A DNA stretch of 29,372 bases from positions 1-29,372 of IMG/VR virus record IMGVR_UViG_3300046516_000972, one strand, 5' to 3'. Positions 1 to 7,961 of this stretch are shown here, in pieces (position 1 is the first letter of the stretch; each line of letters begins with the position of its first letter). Under the pieces are notes generated by a model. It had not been told where the DNA came from and did not search any database. It worked only from the letters and a program-made list of their open reading frames with translations. A program made the position numbers and the translations under genes. The stretch comes from a virus.

Positions 1-2
1 CG

Positions 3-662
3 TTCGTGAGCCCGTCGCTCTATCGGCACACGGCCGGCACCTGGGCCGGCGCCGTGACCGTCGCCGTCGCGCCGACCATGCCCGTCGTGCCGGGCCCCAC
101 GCCCAACGGCGGCGCGGCCGGGATCACCTCGATCACCGTCGCGTGCACCAACGGCGACACGTTCAAGAAGGGCGACGTGTTCAACGTCTCCGCGATGAAC
201 GAGGTCAACCTCACGAGCCGGCGCCCCGGCACCGGCGGGCTCAAGCTCCGCGAGATGACGATCCTCGTCCCGACGACCGGCGCCGGCGGCCTGGCGACGC
301 TCATCTTTACGCCCCCGCTCTACGGCCCCGGCTCGCCGTATCAGAACGTCGACGCGCTGCCGCTCGTCGGCGCGACGTTGACGTTGTTCCCCGGCACCGC
401 AACGCCCAACGGCAAGAGCGGCGTGCAAAATCTGTTTCTGGGGAAAGACGCTTTCGCGCTCGTGGGCGTGAAGCTCAAGGTGCCGCCGTCCGGCGGCGAC
501 ATCAAGACCGCGCAGCGCCGCGACCCGACGACGGGCCTCGCCGTCGTCTACACGCAGCAATTCACCAACGACGAGATGAAGTACCGATGCCGGTTTGATT
601 GTCCCTTCGGCATGGGTGAACTGTGGAACGCGGTCGCCGCGGTGCGACTGCTCGGAGCCTGA
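3..662 (+). CDS. P22-like major coat protein, 3' part (5' end outside window)
   Basis: The gene is cut by the left edge; 219 codons remain against about 430 residues in P22 gp5, so about the second half is present, and the in-frame GTG at position 6 is not taken as the start. Family resemblance is seen in LYRHTAGTWAG, in KGDVFNVSAMNEVN (compare the GDIFTIEGVNEV type in P22 coats), in YQNVDALP, and in the closing block KDAFALVGVKL...KYRCRFDCPFG that ends these coats. P22-type coats have the HK97 fold and build the icosahedral head. It is the first visible gene of the virion operon and ends 3 bases before the next start. The assignment rests on remembered motifs, not on a search. Confidence 0.82.
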   Translation, partial: FVSPSLYRHTAGTWAGAVTVAVAPTMPVVPGPTPNGGAAGITSITVACTNGDTFKKGDVFNVSAMNEVNLTSRRPGTGGLKLREMTILVPTTGAGGLATLIFTPPLYGPGSPYQNVDALPLVGATLTLFPGTATPNGKSGVQNLFLGKDAFALVGVKLKVPPSGGDIKTAQRRDPTTGLAVVYTQQFTNDEMKYRCRFDCPFGMGELWNAVAAVRLLGA

Positions 663-665
663 ACC

Positions 666-1088
666 ATGCCTATTCCGTCCTTCAGCCCGAGCGCGAACTA
701 TCCGCGCACCTCGACGCTCAACTATCCGACCGTCACGCCGACGCCCGAGGCCAACGCCGGCAACGCGACCTACACCGTCGCCGAAATCCTGAGCGGCTTG
801 CTCAACCGCGACGCGCTGAGCGCGGCGAAAGCCGACGTGCTGCCGACGGCCGCGCAGATCATCGCCGGGATCAACGGCTGCCAGATCGGTACGTCGTTCC
901 GGACGATTCTCCGGAACACCAGCGCGGCGGCCGGCTCGATCACGTTGACCACCAACACCGGCCTGACCCTCATCGGGACGATGGTTGTCCCGTTCCAGTC
1001 GTTCCAAGAGCTGTTGTTTGTGGCGACGAACGTGCTCCCCGGCCAGGAGGCCGTCTCCGTCTATAGCCTGGCGCGCGGCGCCGTCTAG
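666..1088 (+). CDS. hypothetical virion protein next to coat gene
   Basis: This 140-residue protein is not recognised. The first 35 residues are rich in Pro, Thr and Asn. A short helical stretch follows (TVAEILSGLLNRDAL), and then a beta-rich half (FRTILRNTSAAAGSITL, LTLIGTMVVPFQSFQELLFV). It has no signal peptide and no membrane span. The beta-rich C-terminus and its place directly after the coat gene fit a small head or head-decoration protein, but that is inferred from position only. The start follows the coat stop by 3 bases, so the two genes are probably coupled. Confidence 0.72.
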   Translation: MPIPSFSPSANYPRTSTLNYPTVTPTPEANAGNATYTVAEILSGLLNRDALSAAKADVLPTAAQIIAGINGCQIGTSFRTILRNTSAAAGSITLTTNTGLTLIGTMVVPFQSFQELLFVATNVLPGQEAVSVYSLARGAV

Positions 1089-1165
1089 CGCGACGTTTAC
1101 ACACGCGGCGGCGGGGCGCCTCGAGGCGCCGCGCCGTCGCCGTTTCACGGACAAGGATCGCCCCC

Positions 1166-1516
1166 ATGACGGCAGCAGAACGCAGCGACGCGCGCCCCGA
1201 CGGCCGCACCGCGCCGGACACCTCGACGCCGCGGCTCGTGTATCGCGGCAAGCAGGACATCCTCGGCCTCGGCACGCACACCGACCCCGACACCGGCGAG
1301 CTCATCGGCGAAAACAAGGCGGTGTACACGCAGGAGGAACTCGAGGCCGCGGCGGCCGACGGCTGGCGCCTGACCGCGGAAGATCCCGACGCGGCCGAGC
1401 CCGTCGACGAGGTGAACCCGCTCCGCGGGCGCCCCGACAGCACACCGGGCCACCCGCACCCCGATCACGATCTCCCCGGCCGGCCCGCCCGGCCCACGCC
1501 GAAAGCCAAGCGGTAA
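1166..1516 (+). CDS. hypothetical acidic/proline-rich protein in head region
   Basis: The protein has 116 residues and an AAGGATCG ribosome-binding site just upstream of the ATG. A central part (LVYRGKQDILGLGTHTDPDTGELIGENKAVYTQEELEAAAADGWRLT) looks folded and ends with the EELEAA..DGWRL pattern often seen in small phage head-region proteins. Both ends look disordered: the N-terminus is Asp/Arg-rich, and the C-terminus is Pro/His-rich with a basic tail (PTPKAKR). It lies between the coat-proximal gene and the gp4-like tail factor. No function is assigned. Confidence 0.7.
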   Translation: MTAAERSDARPDGRTAPDTSTPRLVYRGKQDILGLGTHTDPDTGELIGENKAVYTQEELEAAAADGWRLTAEDPDAAEPVDEVNPLRGRPDSTPGHPHPDHDLPGRPARPTPKAKR

Positions 1517-1528
1517 GGCGGCGCGGCC

Positions 1529-2239
1529 ATGCCGACGCCCGTCGCGACCATCATCGGGACCGCGCTCGCCGGGCATAACGTCTACCTGCCGGGCGAGCCG
1601 GTGCCGCCGGCCGCGGCGGAAACGTGCCGCGTGCTGCTCAATCAGATCATCGACGCCTGGAATGCCGACGCCGGCGCGAGTGTCGCCGAGGTGTTTACGC
1701 CGTTCGTCACCACGCCCGGCCTGCAGCCGCACACGATCGGCCCGTCCGGCGTCTGGATGCTCCCCGTCCGGCCCGTCGCGATCGACGGCGCCGCGCTCGC
1801 GCTCGGCAGCAGCTGGACGCCGATCACCGTGCACACCGATCCCGATTGGTGGAACGGGCGATCGCCGATCAACGGCGGGCCGATCAGTGATTGCTACTAC
1901 TCGGCCGATCTCCCCAACGGCACTCTCTACTTTGACGGGATCCCGCTGAGCGCGACCGCGATCCGCGTGATGACGCGGACGGTGCTCGGCCCGGTGCTCC
2001 TGACGCAAACGATCGCGCTCGCGCCCGGCGGCGAGCTCGCGCTCACCTTGACGTTGCAGGAAGCGATCGCGGAACCGTTCCACGCGACGATCACGCCGAG
2101 CCTCGAGCGCCGCGCCGGCCAGGCGCGCGGGAAGTACTTCAAGAACAATTTGCGGATCCCGACGCTGACCGCCGTCGGCCAGGGCGCGCCCGGCTTGCGC
2201 GGCTGGCGGTGGGACTACCGCACCGGGACGATCCGCTAA
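1529..2239 (+). CDS. P22 gp4-like tail accessory / DNA stabilization protein
   Basis: At 236 residues it is longer than P22 gp4 (about 166 residues) but close to the longer podoviral relatives. The N-terminal helix pattern AAETCRVLLNQIIDAWNADA is the usual opening of this family (a small helix bundle that inserts at the portal). It is followed by the HTIGPSGVWML...RPVAIDGA strand block, GTLYFDGIPL, and a late LQEAIAEPFH...KYFKNNL helix. In P22, gp4 extends the portal and seals the packaged head before gp10 and the fibres attach. The gp10-like gene downstream supports the call. The stop TAA overlaps the next ATG by one base. Confidence 0.75.
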   Translation: MPTPVATIIGTALAGHNVYLPGEPVPPAAAETCRVLLNQIIDAWNADAGASVAEVFTPFVTTPGLQPHTIGPSGVWMLPVRPVAIDGAALALGSSWTPITVHTDPDWWNGRSPINGGPISDCYYSADLPNGTLYFDGIPLSATAIRVMTRTVLGPVLLTQTIALAPGGELALTLTLQEAIAEPFHATITPSLERRAGQARGKYFKNNLRIPTLTAVGQGAPGLRGWRWDYRTGTIR

Positions 2240-3408
2240 TGGCGACCAATCTCCTCGCGCCGATCGGCCGCCAGCGCGCCGTGACCGACCTGGGCGTCGT
2301 CGCGCCGGGCGCGCTCCTGTATACCCTGGTGAGCGGATCCCCCGCGACGCCGCAGACGACGACCAGCGACGCCGCCGGCACCATCCTGAACGCCAACCCG
2401 ATCGTCGCGTCGGCGGGCGGCTTGTTCGGGCCGATCTATGTCACGCCCAATCTCCCGTACCACTTCCGCCTGACCGACGCGGCCGGGTTCCTGATCTGGG
2501 ATCAGGATCCGGTGACGGTGAACGACGGCGCGTCTAACCCCGGTGATGCGTTCATCGCCGGCAATCTGACGGTGGGCGGGGCGCTGACCGTGACGGGCTT
2601 CGGCCCCCATATCATTTCGGGGAACGCGCCCGGCTTTCTCAGCATGCAGGTCCGCAATACCTACCCGACCGGCGGATCGCAATTTGTCCTGGGGAATGAC
2701 CTCAACTTTGCGCGGACGATCGTCCAGAGCCAGGGCAGCGGCTTTGCGTCTAACGGCGCGCTCATCGCCGACGGATCGCTGCTGGCGGCGAGTGGGAATG
2801 GCGGACTCTCGGTGCAGGCGGCCGGGGCCGGCGCGGGCGCCGCGATCCGCTTCTATACGGCCGGGAATACGCAGCGCCTGACGATCCTCTCGACGGGCGA
2901 AGTGCTGATCGCCGCCGCCGCCAACGTCGGGCCGGGGACGCTCTGCGTCCAGGCTGATACCCCGCATCTCGGCCTCACCGTGAGCGACCAATCGGCCGCG
3001 CAAAATCAGACCTTGGTCGGATGTTTTAATAGCGCGGGCACGTTCTCGGGCGGGATTCAACATAGCGGACCGACGAGCGTGGTCTACACCACGAGCTCGG
3101 ACGCGCGGCTCAAAACCGACGACGGGCGCGCGTCGGATCTGGCGGCGCTGCGCGCCGTGGTCGTCCACGACTTCACCTGGAAAGCCGACGGCGTGCGCGA
3201 CCGCGGGATCTTCGCGCAGGAGGCGGCCGCGCTCTATCCGCGCGCCGTCACCGTGGGCACCGACGAGACGACCGCCGCCGGATCGCTCGCGCGGCCGTGG
3301 CAGACCGATTACTCGAAATTTGTCGCCGACCTGATCGTCGGCTGGCAACAGCACGACGCCGAGCTCGCCGACCTGCGCGCCCGCCTCGCGCCTCAGGGGG
3401 CCGCGTGA
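2239..3408 (+). CDS. tail fibre 1 with C-terminal S74-type intramolecular chaperone
   Basis: The protein is 389 residues long from the ATG that overlaps the upstream stop (TAATG). The first ~110 residues (TNLLAPIGRQRAVTDLG...HFRLTDAAGFLIWDQDPVTV) look like a phage tail-attachment domain. The middle is a Gly/Ala-rich beta fibre. The last ~105 residues carry the peptidase S74 signature SSDARLK, with the predicted catalytic serine near residue 287, then a DFTWKADG...RGIFAQEA block and a C-terminal coiled coil (VGWQQHDAELADLRARL). In known S74 fibres this end trimerises the fibre and then cuts itself off before the Ser. The last ~165 residues are closely matched in the second fibre gene. Host recognition is the likely role. 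Confidence 0.85.
   Translation: MATNLLAPIGRQRAVTDLGVVAPGALLYTLVSGSPATPQTTTSDAAGTILNANPIVASAGGLFGPIYVTPNLPYHFRLTDAAGFLIWDQDPVTVNDGASNPGDAFIAGNLTVGGALTVTGFGPHIISGNAPGFLSMQVRNTYPTGGSQFVLGNDLNFARTIVQSQGSGFASNGALIADGSLLAASGNGGLSVQAAGAGAGAAIRFYTAGNTQRLTILSTGEVLIAAAANVGPGTLCVQADTPHLGLTVSDQSAAQNQTLVGCFNSAGTFSGGIQHSGPTSVVYTTSSDARLKTDDGRASDLAALRAVVVHDFTWKADGVRDRGIFAQEAAALYPRAVTVGTDETTAAGSLARPWQTDYSKFVADLIVGWQQHDAELADLRARLAPQGAA
2908..3405 (+). repeat. fibre C-terminal module, copy 1
   Basis: This is the coding module for the last ~165 residues of fibre 1 and is paralogous to 5998-6495 in fibre 2. The best-conserved stretch, around DYSKFVADLIVGWQQHDAE, is almost identical even at the DNA level (about 60 bases from 3304 and from 6388), so homologous recombination between the two genes is possible. 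Confidence 0.85.
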
Positions 3409-3620
3409 CTTACTCGCGCCCGCGCCACGGACGCGCCGGGACGACGAGATCGAGCACGAGTAACAGGACCACAAGGGCCACGAGGAGCGCGCCGCCGCCC
3501 ACGAGCACCCATCCGAGGAGATGCACGATCCGCATCGACCAGGAGTGTAGCAGCCTGATCCGCCCGCTCGAGGCCGCCCGGCGCGCCGCGCTCGCGCCGC
3601 CGCCCGGATCCGCCACATGA
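3405..3620 (+). CDS. possible small ORF bridging fibre 1 and the next gene (doubtful)
   Basis: A GTG overlaps the fibre stop as GTGA, 4 bases after an AGGGGG motif, and opens a 71-codon frame that ends in an ATGA overlap with the next gene. That is the junction style of the rest of the operon. The product is rich in Arg, Thr, Ser and Pro and looks more like out-of-frame GC-rich sequence than a folded protein; only the last ~30 residues could form a helix. It competes with a minus-strand ORF over the same stretch (3410-3535). I cannot decide between them. Confidence 0.3.
   Translation: MTYSRPRHGRAGTTRSSTSNRTTRATRSAPPPTSTHPRRCTIRIDQECSSLIRPLEAARRAALAPPPGSAT
3410..3535 (-). CDS. possible antisense 41-residue membrane peptide (doubtful)
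   Basis: This minus-strand ORF encodes one convincing membrane span (GWVLVGGGALLVALVVLLLV) followed by a basic tail (RPWRGRE), a typical single-span layout. No clear ribosome-binding site precedes its ATG, and it would be the only minus-strand gene in the first 14.8 kb. Hydrophobic frames arise easily opposite Arg/Thr/Ser-rich frames in GC-rich DNA, so it may be an artefact. Confidence 0.25.
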   Translation of the reverse strand: MRIVHLLGWVLVGGGALLVALVVLLLVLDLVVPARPWRGRE

Positions 3621-3814
3621 CGCCCGCCGGCGCGCTCGAGTCCGTGGCGGATCTCCGCGCCTGGCTCGAGGCGCGCGTCCGCGTGCTCCAGGGCGAACAG
3701 CAACAGCACGCCGCCCACGCGAACGCCGCCGCCGGCGCGCTCGAGCTCTGTCAGCAGTTGTTACAGGCGATCCCCGCCGCCCCCCTCGCGGCGCCGCGCG
3801 AAGGCGCGCCCTAG
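3617..3814 (+). CDS. small helical hypothetical protein upstream of gp10-like gene
   Basis: The product has 65 residues and is almost entirely predicted helix: ESVADLRAWLEARVRVLQGEQQQHAAHANAAAGALELCQQLLQ, then a flexible Pro/Ala tail. Short coiled-coil proteins with the ANA..GALE..QQLL ending are common in phage virion operons, but no function is established. The start overlaps the end of the doubtful upstream frame, and its stop is directly followed by the gp10-like ATG, so translation is probably coupled. Confidence 0.65.
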   Translation: MTPAGALESVADLRAWLEARVRVLQGEQQQHAAHANAAAGALELCQQLLQAIPAAPLAAPREGAP

Positions 3815-5299
3815 ATGGCCTTGTTTACCGGCTTCTGCGGCGGCAGTAACGCGGAACGATCGTCCCTGATCGACGCCGAGATCACGGTCAATCTGTATCC
3901 GACGACGGTGGAAACCGCCGGCGCCGCGAAAGCCGCGTACCTCGTCGGGACGCCGGGCTTGCGGCCGCTCGTCACCGGCCCGACGGCGGGGCCGTGTCGC
4001 GGGATCTTCTACCAGGACGGCCGCGGCTGGACCGTGCTCGGGGATCAGGTGTGTGCGCTCGTGTTCGACGCCGCGAGCGGTGATGTCGTGGGCGTGACGG
4101 CGATCGGCCAACTGCCCAACGACGGCCGCCCGGTGAGCTTCGCCAGCAACGGCGACGGCGGCAACCAGCTGATCCTGTGTGGCGGCGGGCTGCTGAAACT
4201 GATCAACCTGGCGACGGGCGTCCTGAGCGCCGCGATCCCGCTCCCGCTCGCCGGCGTGCCGCGGTTCGTCGGGTTCATGGACGGGTATTTTGTCTGTCAC
4301 GAAGAAGGATCGATCCGCTTCTGGTTCTCCGGGATCGAGAACGGCCTGAGTTGGGACGCGCTCGACTTCGTGAGCCGCTCGACCGCCAGCGATGGGATCG
4401 TCGCGCTGGCCACCGCCAATAGTCGCGTCTGGATCTTCGGCTCCGAAACGAGCGAAGCGTACGAAGATGTCGGCGACGCGGATAACCCGTTTCAGCCGAT
4501 CAAGGGCTCGCTCTTTCAGATCGGGATCGCGGCGCCCTATTCGCTGAGTCTCGGCCTCGCGACGATGCGGTGGCTCGGGCGCAGCAATACGAGCGGCCTG
4601 GCGGTCTATCGGCTCGACGGCTACACCGGGACGCGCATCTCGACGCACGCGATCGAAACCGCGATCGCCGGCGCGCGCACCGTCGCCGACGCTGAAGGGT
4701 TCACCTACAGTCAACAGGGGCACCTCTTTTATGTCCTGACCCTGCCGTCACTCGGCTCCGACGGCGATACGATCGTGCTCGACGAGCTCGAGCGCCAATG
4801 GCATCACCGGCGGACGTGGAACACGCACCTCGCGAAAGAGCAAGTGTGGCGCGTCCGCGGACACGCCTTTACCGGCCGGTGGCATGTCGTCGGCGACCGC
4901 TCGAGTGCCGCCCTGTGGGCTCTCGATCTCGATCGCTTCGATGACGGCGGCTTTGTCTTGCGCGCCCGCCGGCGCGCGCCCTACCTCGGCGCGGAGAACA
5001 CGATCGCGTCGATCGACGCCTTCGAGCTCGGCGTCGAGCCCGGCGTCGGCCTGACCAGCGGCCAGGGCGCCGCCCCGCAGATCGAGCTCTTCGTCAGTCG
5101 CGACGGCGCGAAAACATGGCAGAGTGCCGGCTTGGCGCCGCTCGGCGCGATGGGCCACTACGGCGACCGGACCCGCTGGACGCAACTCGGGCAGGCGCGG
5201 ATCGATCGGCTCGTCTTTGAAGTGGTGATCACGGATCCGGTCAAGCGCATCCTCGGGCCCGGCGCCTGGGTGCAGGCGACCCCGGGACGGACGGTCTAG
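3815..5299 (+). CDS. P22 gp10-like packaged-DNA stabilization / tail hub protein
   Basis: At 494 residues it is close to P22 gp10 (472). The opening FCGGSNAERSSLIDAEITVNLYPTTVE matches the VNLYPE-type start of this family, followed by GTPGL...GPCRGIFY. The body is a run of short beta repeats with conserved aromatic positions (GYFVCHEEGSIRFWFSGIENG, NSRVWIFGSETSEAYED, HHRRTWNTHLAKEQVWRV), as expected for a beta-propeller-like hub. In P22, gp10 forms the hexameric ring below gp4 that closes the head and carries the tailspikes. The flanking fibre genes fit that role. Confidence 0.8.
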   Translation: MALFTGFCGGSNAERSSLIDAEITVNLYPTTVETAGAAKAAYLVGTPGLRPLVTGPTAGPCRGIFYQDGRGWTVLGDQVCALVFDAASGDVVGVTAIGQLPNDGRPVSFASNGDGGNQLILCGGGLLKLINLATGVLSAAIPLPLAGVPRFVGFMDGYFVCHEEGSIRFWFSGIENGLSWDALDFVSRSTASDGIVALATANSRVWIFGSETSEAYEDVGDADNPFQPIKGSLFQIGIAAPYSLSLGLATMRWLGRSNTSGLAVYRLDGYTGTRISTHAIETAIAGARTVADAEGFTYSQQGHLFYVLTLPSLGSDGDTIVLDELERQWHHRRTWNTHLAKEQVWRVRGHAFTGRWHVVGDRSSAALWALDLDRFDDGGFVLRARRRAPYLGAENTIASIDAFELGVEPGVGLTSGQGAAPQIELFVSRDGAKTWQSAGLAPLGAMGHYGDRTRWTQLGQARIDRLVFEVVITDPVKRILGPGAWVQATPGRTV

Positions 5300-5301
5300 C
5301 G

Positions 5302-6498
5302 ATGGCGATCGGGGATGTCCCGCTCACGCCGATTATCGACACCGTGACCGGCAGCGTCACGGAGATCGGGCGGATTTTTCTGCGGACGCTGGCGGCCGCG
5401 GTCAACGGCCTGGCGCCGATCGACGCGGCCTATTGGACGAGTCGCGCCGCCGGCGTGCTGAGCGCCGAGGTGAATCTCGGCGCGCTCGCGTCCGGCTATC
5501 TCAAGATCGCGACGGCCGTCGGGATCGCGACACCGACGACCGTCGCCAGTATCCCGCAAGCGGACATCACCGGCCTGACCGGGGCGCTCGCCGGGAAGGC
5601 GTCCCTCCCGATCAATCTCGCGACCGATGTGGTCGGCACGCTGCCCGCCGCGCAGGAGCCCGCGCATACCGGGGATGTCACCAACGCGGCCGGCTCGCTC
5701 GCGCTCGCCATCGGCGCCGGCAAAGTGACCAACCCGATGCTCGCCGGGGCGATTCCCGCCAGTAAACTCGTCGGGTCCGATCTCGTGCTGGCCGAGAGCC
5801 AGGTGACGAACCTCGTGGCGGACCTGGCCGCGAAGGCGCCGCTCGCCTCGCCGGCGCTCACCGGCACGCCGACCGCGCCGACCGCGACCGCCGGCACGAA
5901 TACGACGCAGCTGGCGACGACCGCCTTCGTCCAAGCGGCGAGCGGCACCGGCACCGCGAAACTAGCCGGCGGCAACGCCTTTACCGGCGAGCAACTCATG
6001 ACCGCCGCGGCCAACGTCGGGCCGGGCAATCTCTGTGTGCAAGGCGACGACACGCACATCTGTATCACCGCCGTCGATCGGACGGCCGCGCAGAACCAGC
6101 ATCTGTACGCCTGTTTCAACAACACCAACGCCTACATTGGCGGGATCCAGCATAGCGGCGCCGGCGTCGCCTACAACGCGACCTCCGACGCGCGGTTGAA
6201 AGACGACGCCGGCCGCGCGACCGATGTCCGCGCGCTCCGCGCGCTCGTGGTGCATGACTTCGCGTGGAAAGCCGACGGGCGCCCCGATCGCGGCGTGTTC
6301 GCCCAGGAAGCGCACGCCGTCTTCCCGCGCGCCGTCACCGCGGGCACCGACGCGCGCACGGAGACGGGCCAGCTCGCGCGGCCCTGGATGACCGATTACT
6401 CGAAATTCGTCGCCGACCTGATCGTCGGCTGGCAACAGCACGACGCCGAGATCGCGGACTTGCGCGCCGCGCTCGCCGCGCTGAAAGGATCGCGCTAA
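5302..6498 (+). CDS. tail fibre 2 with C-terminal S74-type intramolecular chaperone
   Basis: The protein has 398 residues. Its N-terminal ~60 residues are unlike fibre 1. The shaft holds repeats typical of tail fibres (QADITGLTGALAGKASLP, SPALTGTPTAPTATAGTNTTQLATTAFV). From about residue 233 it matches fibre 1: ANVGPGNLCVQ, GGIQHSG, then TSDARLK with the predicted S74 Ser near residue 295, and a coiled-coil end. Both fibres should therefore trimerise and self-cleave in the same way while presenting different shafts. The gene sits directly after the gp10-like hub gene. Its stop overlaps the next ATG by one base. Confidence 0.85.
   Translation: MAIGDVPLTPIIDTVTGSVTEIGRIFLRTLAAAVNGLAPIDAAYWTSRAAGVLSAEVNLGALASGYLKIATAVGIATPTTVASIPQADITGLTGALAGKASLPINLATDVVGTLPAAQEPAHTGDVTNAAGSLALAIGAGKVTNPMLAGAIPASKLVGSDLVLAESQVTNLVADLAAKAPLASPALTGTPTAPTATAGTNTTQLATTAFVQAASGTGTAKLAGGNAFTGEQLMTAAANVGPGNLCVQGDDTHICITAVDRTAAQNQHLYACFNNTNAYIGGIQHSGAGVAYNATSDARLKDDAGRATDVRALRALVVHDFAWKADGRPDRGVFAQEAHAVFPRAVTAGTDARTETGQLARPWMTDYSKFVADLIVGWQQHDAEIADLRAALAALKGSR
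5998..6495 (+). repeat. fibre C-terminal module, copy 2
   Basis: Paralogous to 2908-3405. Protein similarity extends from ANVGPG to the C-terminus, while the sequences upstream of the module are unrelated. This pattern fits module duplication or shuffling of fibre ends. Confidence 0.85.
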
Positions 6499-7958
6499 TG
6501 GCGACGACGCCCAACCTCGGCTACGGCCAGCAGAGCGAGCAGACCATTGACACGGTGAACCAGTGGATGCGCGCGAGCGACTGGTACAACACGTTGATCC
6601 ACTCGTTCGGCCAAGACCCGCGCAACGTCCATCTGAACGACCAACAGAAACAACAGGTCATGCGCGCGGCCCAGGCGCAGGGCGTGGTCGTCGACGAGGG
6701 CAACATGGAGATCGACCCGTCGGGCAACTTCAACCCGATCGGGCACAAGCTCCGGAACACGTTGATCGTCGCCGGCCTGGCGGCGGCCACGATCGCGACG
6801 ATGGGCGCGGCGGGCGTGTTCTCCGGGGCGGCGGGCGGCGGCGCCGCCGGCTCGAGCGCGGCGGGCGGTGTGCTCGAGGGCACCGCGGCCGGCGCGGGCG
6901 GCTCGACGGCCATCGCCGCCGGCATCCCGGCCGGCGTCGGCGCGGTCGAAGGCGGCGCCTATGGGCTCGGCGATGCGGCGCTCGCGTCGATGGGCGGCGC
7001 GGCCGGAACGGGCGTCGGCACCGGGGCCGCCGTGGCCGGCGGTGGGGCGGGCGCCTGGGATGCGGCCGGCAATTTCATCGGCAATAGTACCTACGACATT
7101 CCGGCCGACGTGGCCGCGGCCGGCGGCAGCCGGTCGTACATGGATCTCCTCAAGTACGGGCTCCCCGTCGGCGGCGGCATCGCCGGCGCGCTGATTCAAG
7201 CCAACGCCAGCGGCAACGCCTCGGCCGCGCAGCAGAAGTACCTCGAGGACGCGCTGGCCTACGAGAAGGAAAACGATCTCTATAACCGCGGCGTCGCCGC
7301 GGATACGCTCGCGTATAACCGCGCCGCCAGCGAAGCCAAAATCGCGCTCGAGGCGGGCCGGTATGCCGACTACAGCGGGCGGATCACGCCGTTTGTGCAG
7401 AACGCCACCAGCAGCAACGATCGCATGAGCGCGCTGCTCGGCCTGCCGGCGCGCAGCGGCGCCACGAGCGGCGGCGCCAGCGGCGGCGGCGGGTCGTCCT
7501 ACAGCAGCTACGGCACCCAGACGCCGCAAGGCGTGGCCGTCTCGCCCGAGCTGACGCAGCGCGTGATCGACAACTACAAGGCGCTCGGCCTGACGCCGAC
7601 CGGCGCCGGCAGCGGGCCGACCGATACGGCCTACTTCGCCGAGAAGTACGCGCAGACCGGCGGCAGCAACCCCGGCAACGATGCGTATTGGTTTGGCCCC
7701 GGCGGGCGCATCGCGAAAGAGGCGACGCAGGCCGGGCTCAAATTCGGCGCGCCGACCACGACGACGCCGCCGGCCGCGACATCCCCGACACCGTCGCAGA
7801 CAGGACCGACACCGGGCCCGCTCCCGATCCAGCCCAAGAGCCCGGCGCCGGCAAGCAGTCTCGTGACGGTGCGCTGGCCCGACGGCAGCACGTTGAGCGT
7901 CACGCCGGATCAGGTGGATCAGTACCGCCGCGGCGGCGCGACGGTCGTAGGAGCGTAG
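6498..7958 (+). CDS. glycine-rich internal virion / DNA-ejection-type protein
   Basis: The true start is the ATG overlapping the fibre stop (TAATG), giving 486 residues; the longer upstream frame is an artefact. The N-terminal ~90 residues look globular (EQTIDTVNQWMRASDWYNTLI). A Gly/Ala-rich hydrophobic segment follows (LRNTLIVAGLAAATIATMGAA), then long glycine repeats and a second hydrophobic patch (YGLPVGGGIAGALI). A helical block (QQKYLEDALAYEKENDLYNRG...ALEAGRYADYSGRITPF) resembles proteins of podovirus internal-core regions. The C-terminal third is Pro/Thr/Ser linker plus a small beta unit (LVTVRWPDGSTLSVTPDQVDQYRRGG). By position and composition it probably leaves the head with the DNA and crosses the host envelope; this is inference. 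Confidence 0.7.
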   Translation: MATTPNLGYGQQSEQTIDTVNQWMRASDWYNTLIHSFGQDPRNVHLNDQQKQQVMRAAQAQGVVVDEGNMEIDPSGNFNPIGHKLRNTLIVAGLAAATIATMGAAGVFSGAAGGGAAGSSAAGGVLEGTAAGAGGSTAIAAGIPAGVGAVEGGAYGLGDAALASMGGAAGTGVGTGAAVAGGGAGAWDAAGNFIGNSTYDIPADVAAAGGSRSYMDLLKYGLPVGGGIAGALIQANASGNASAAQQKYLEDALAYEKENDLYNRGVAADTLAYNRAASEAKIALEAGRYADYSGRITPFVQNATSSNDRMSALLGLPARSGATSGGASGGGGSSYSSYGTQTPQGVAVSPELTQRVIDNYKALGLTPTGAGSGPTDTAYFAEKYAQTGGSNPGNDAYWFGPGGRIAKEATQAGLKFGAPTTTTPPAATSPTPSQTGPTPGPLPIQPKSPAPASSLVTVRWPDGSTLSVTPDQVDQYRRGGATVVGA

Positions 7959-7961
7959 ATC

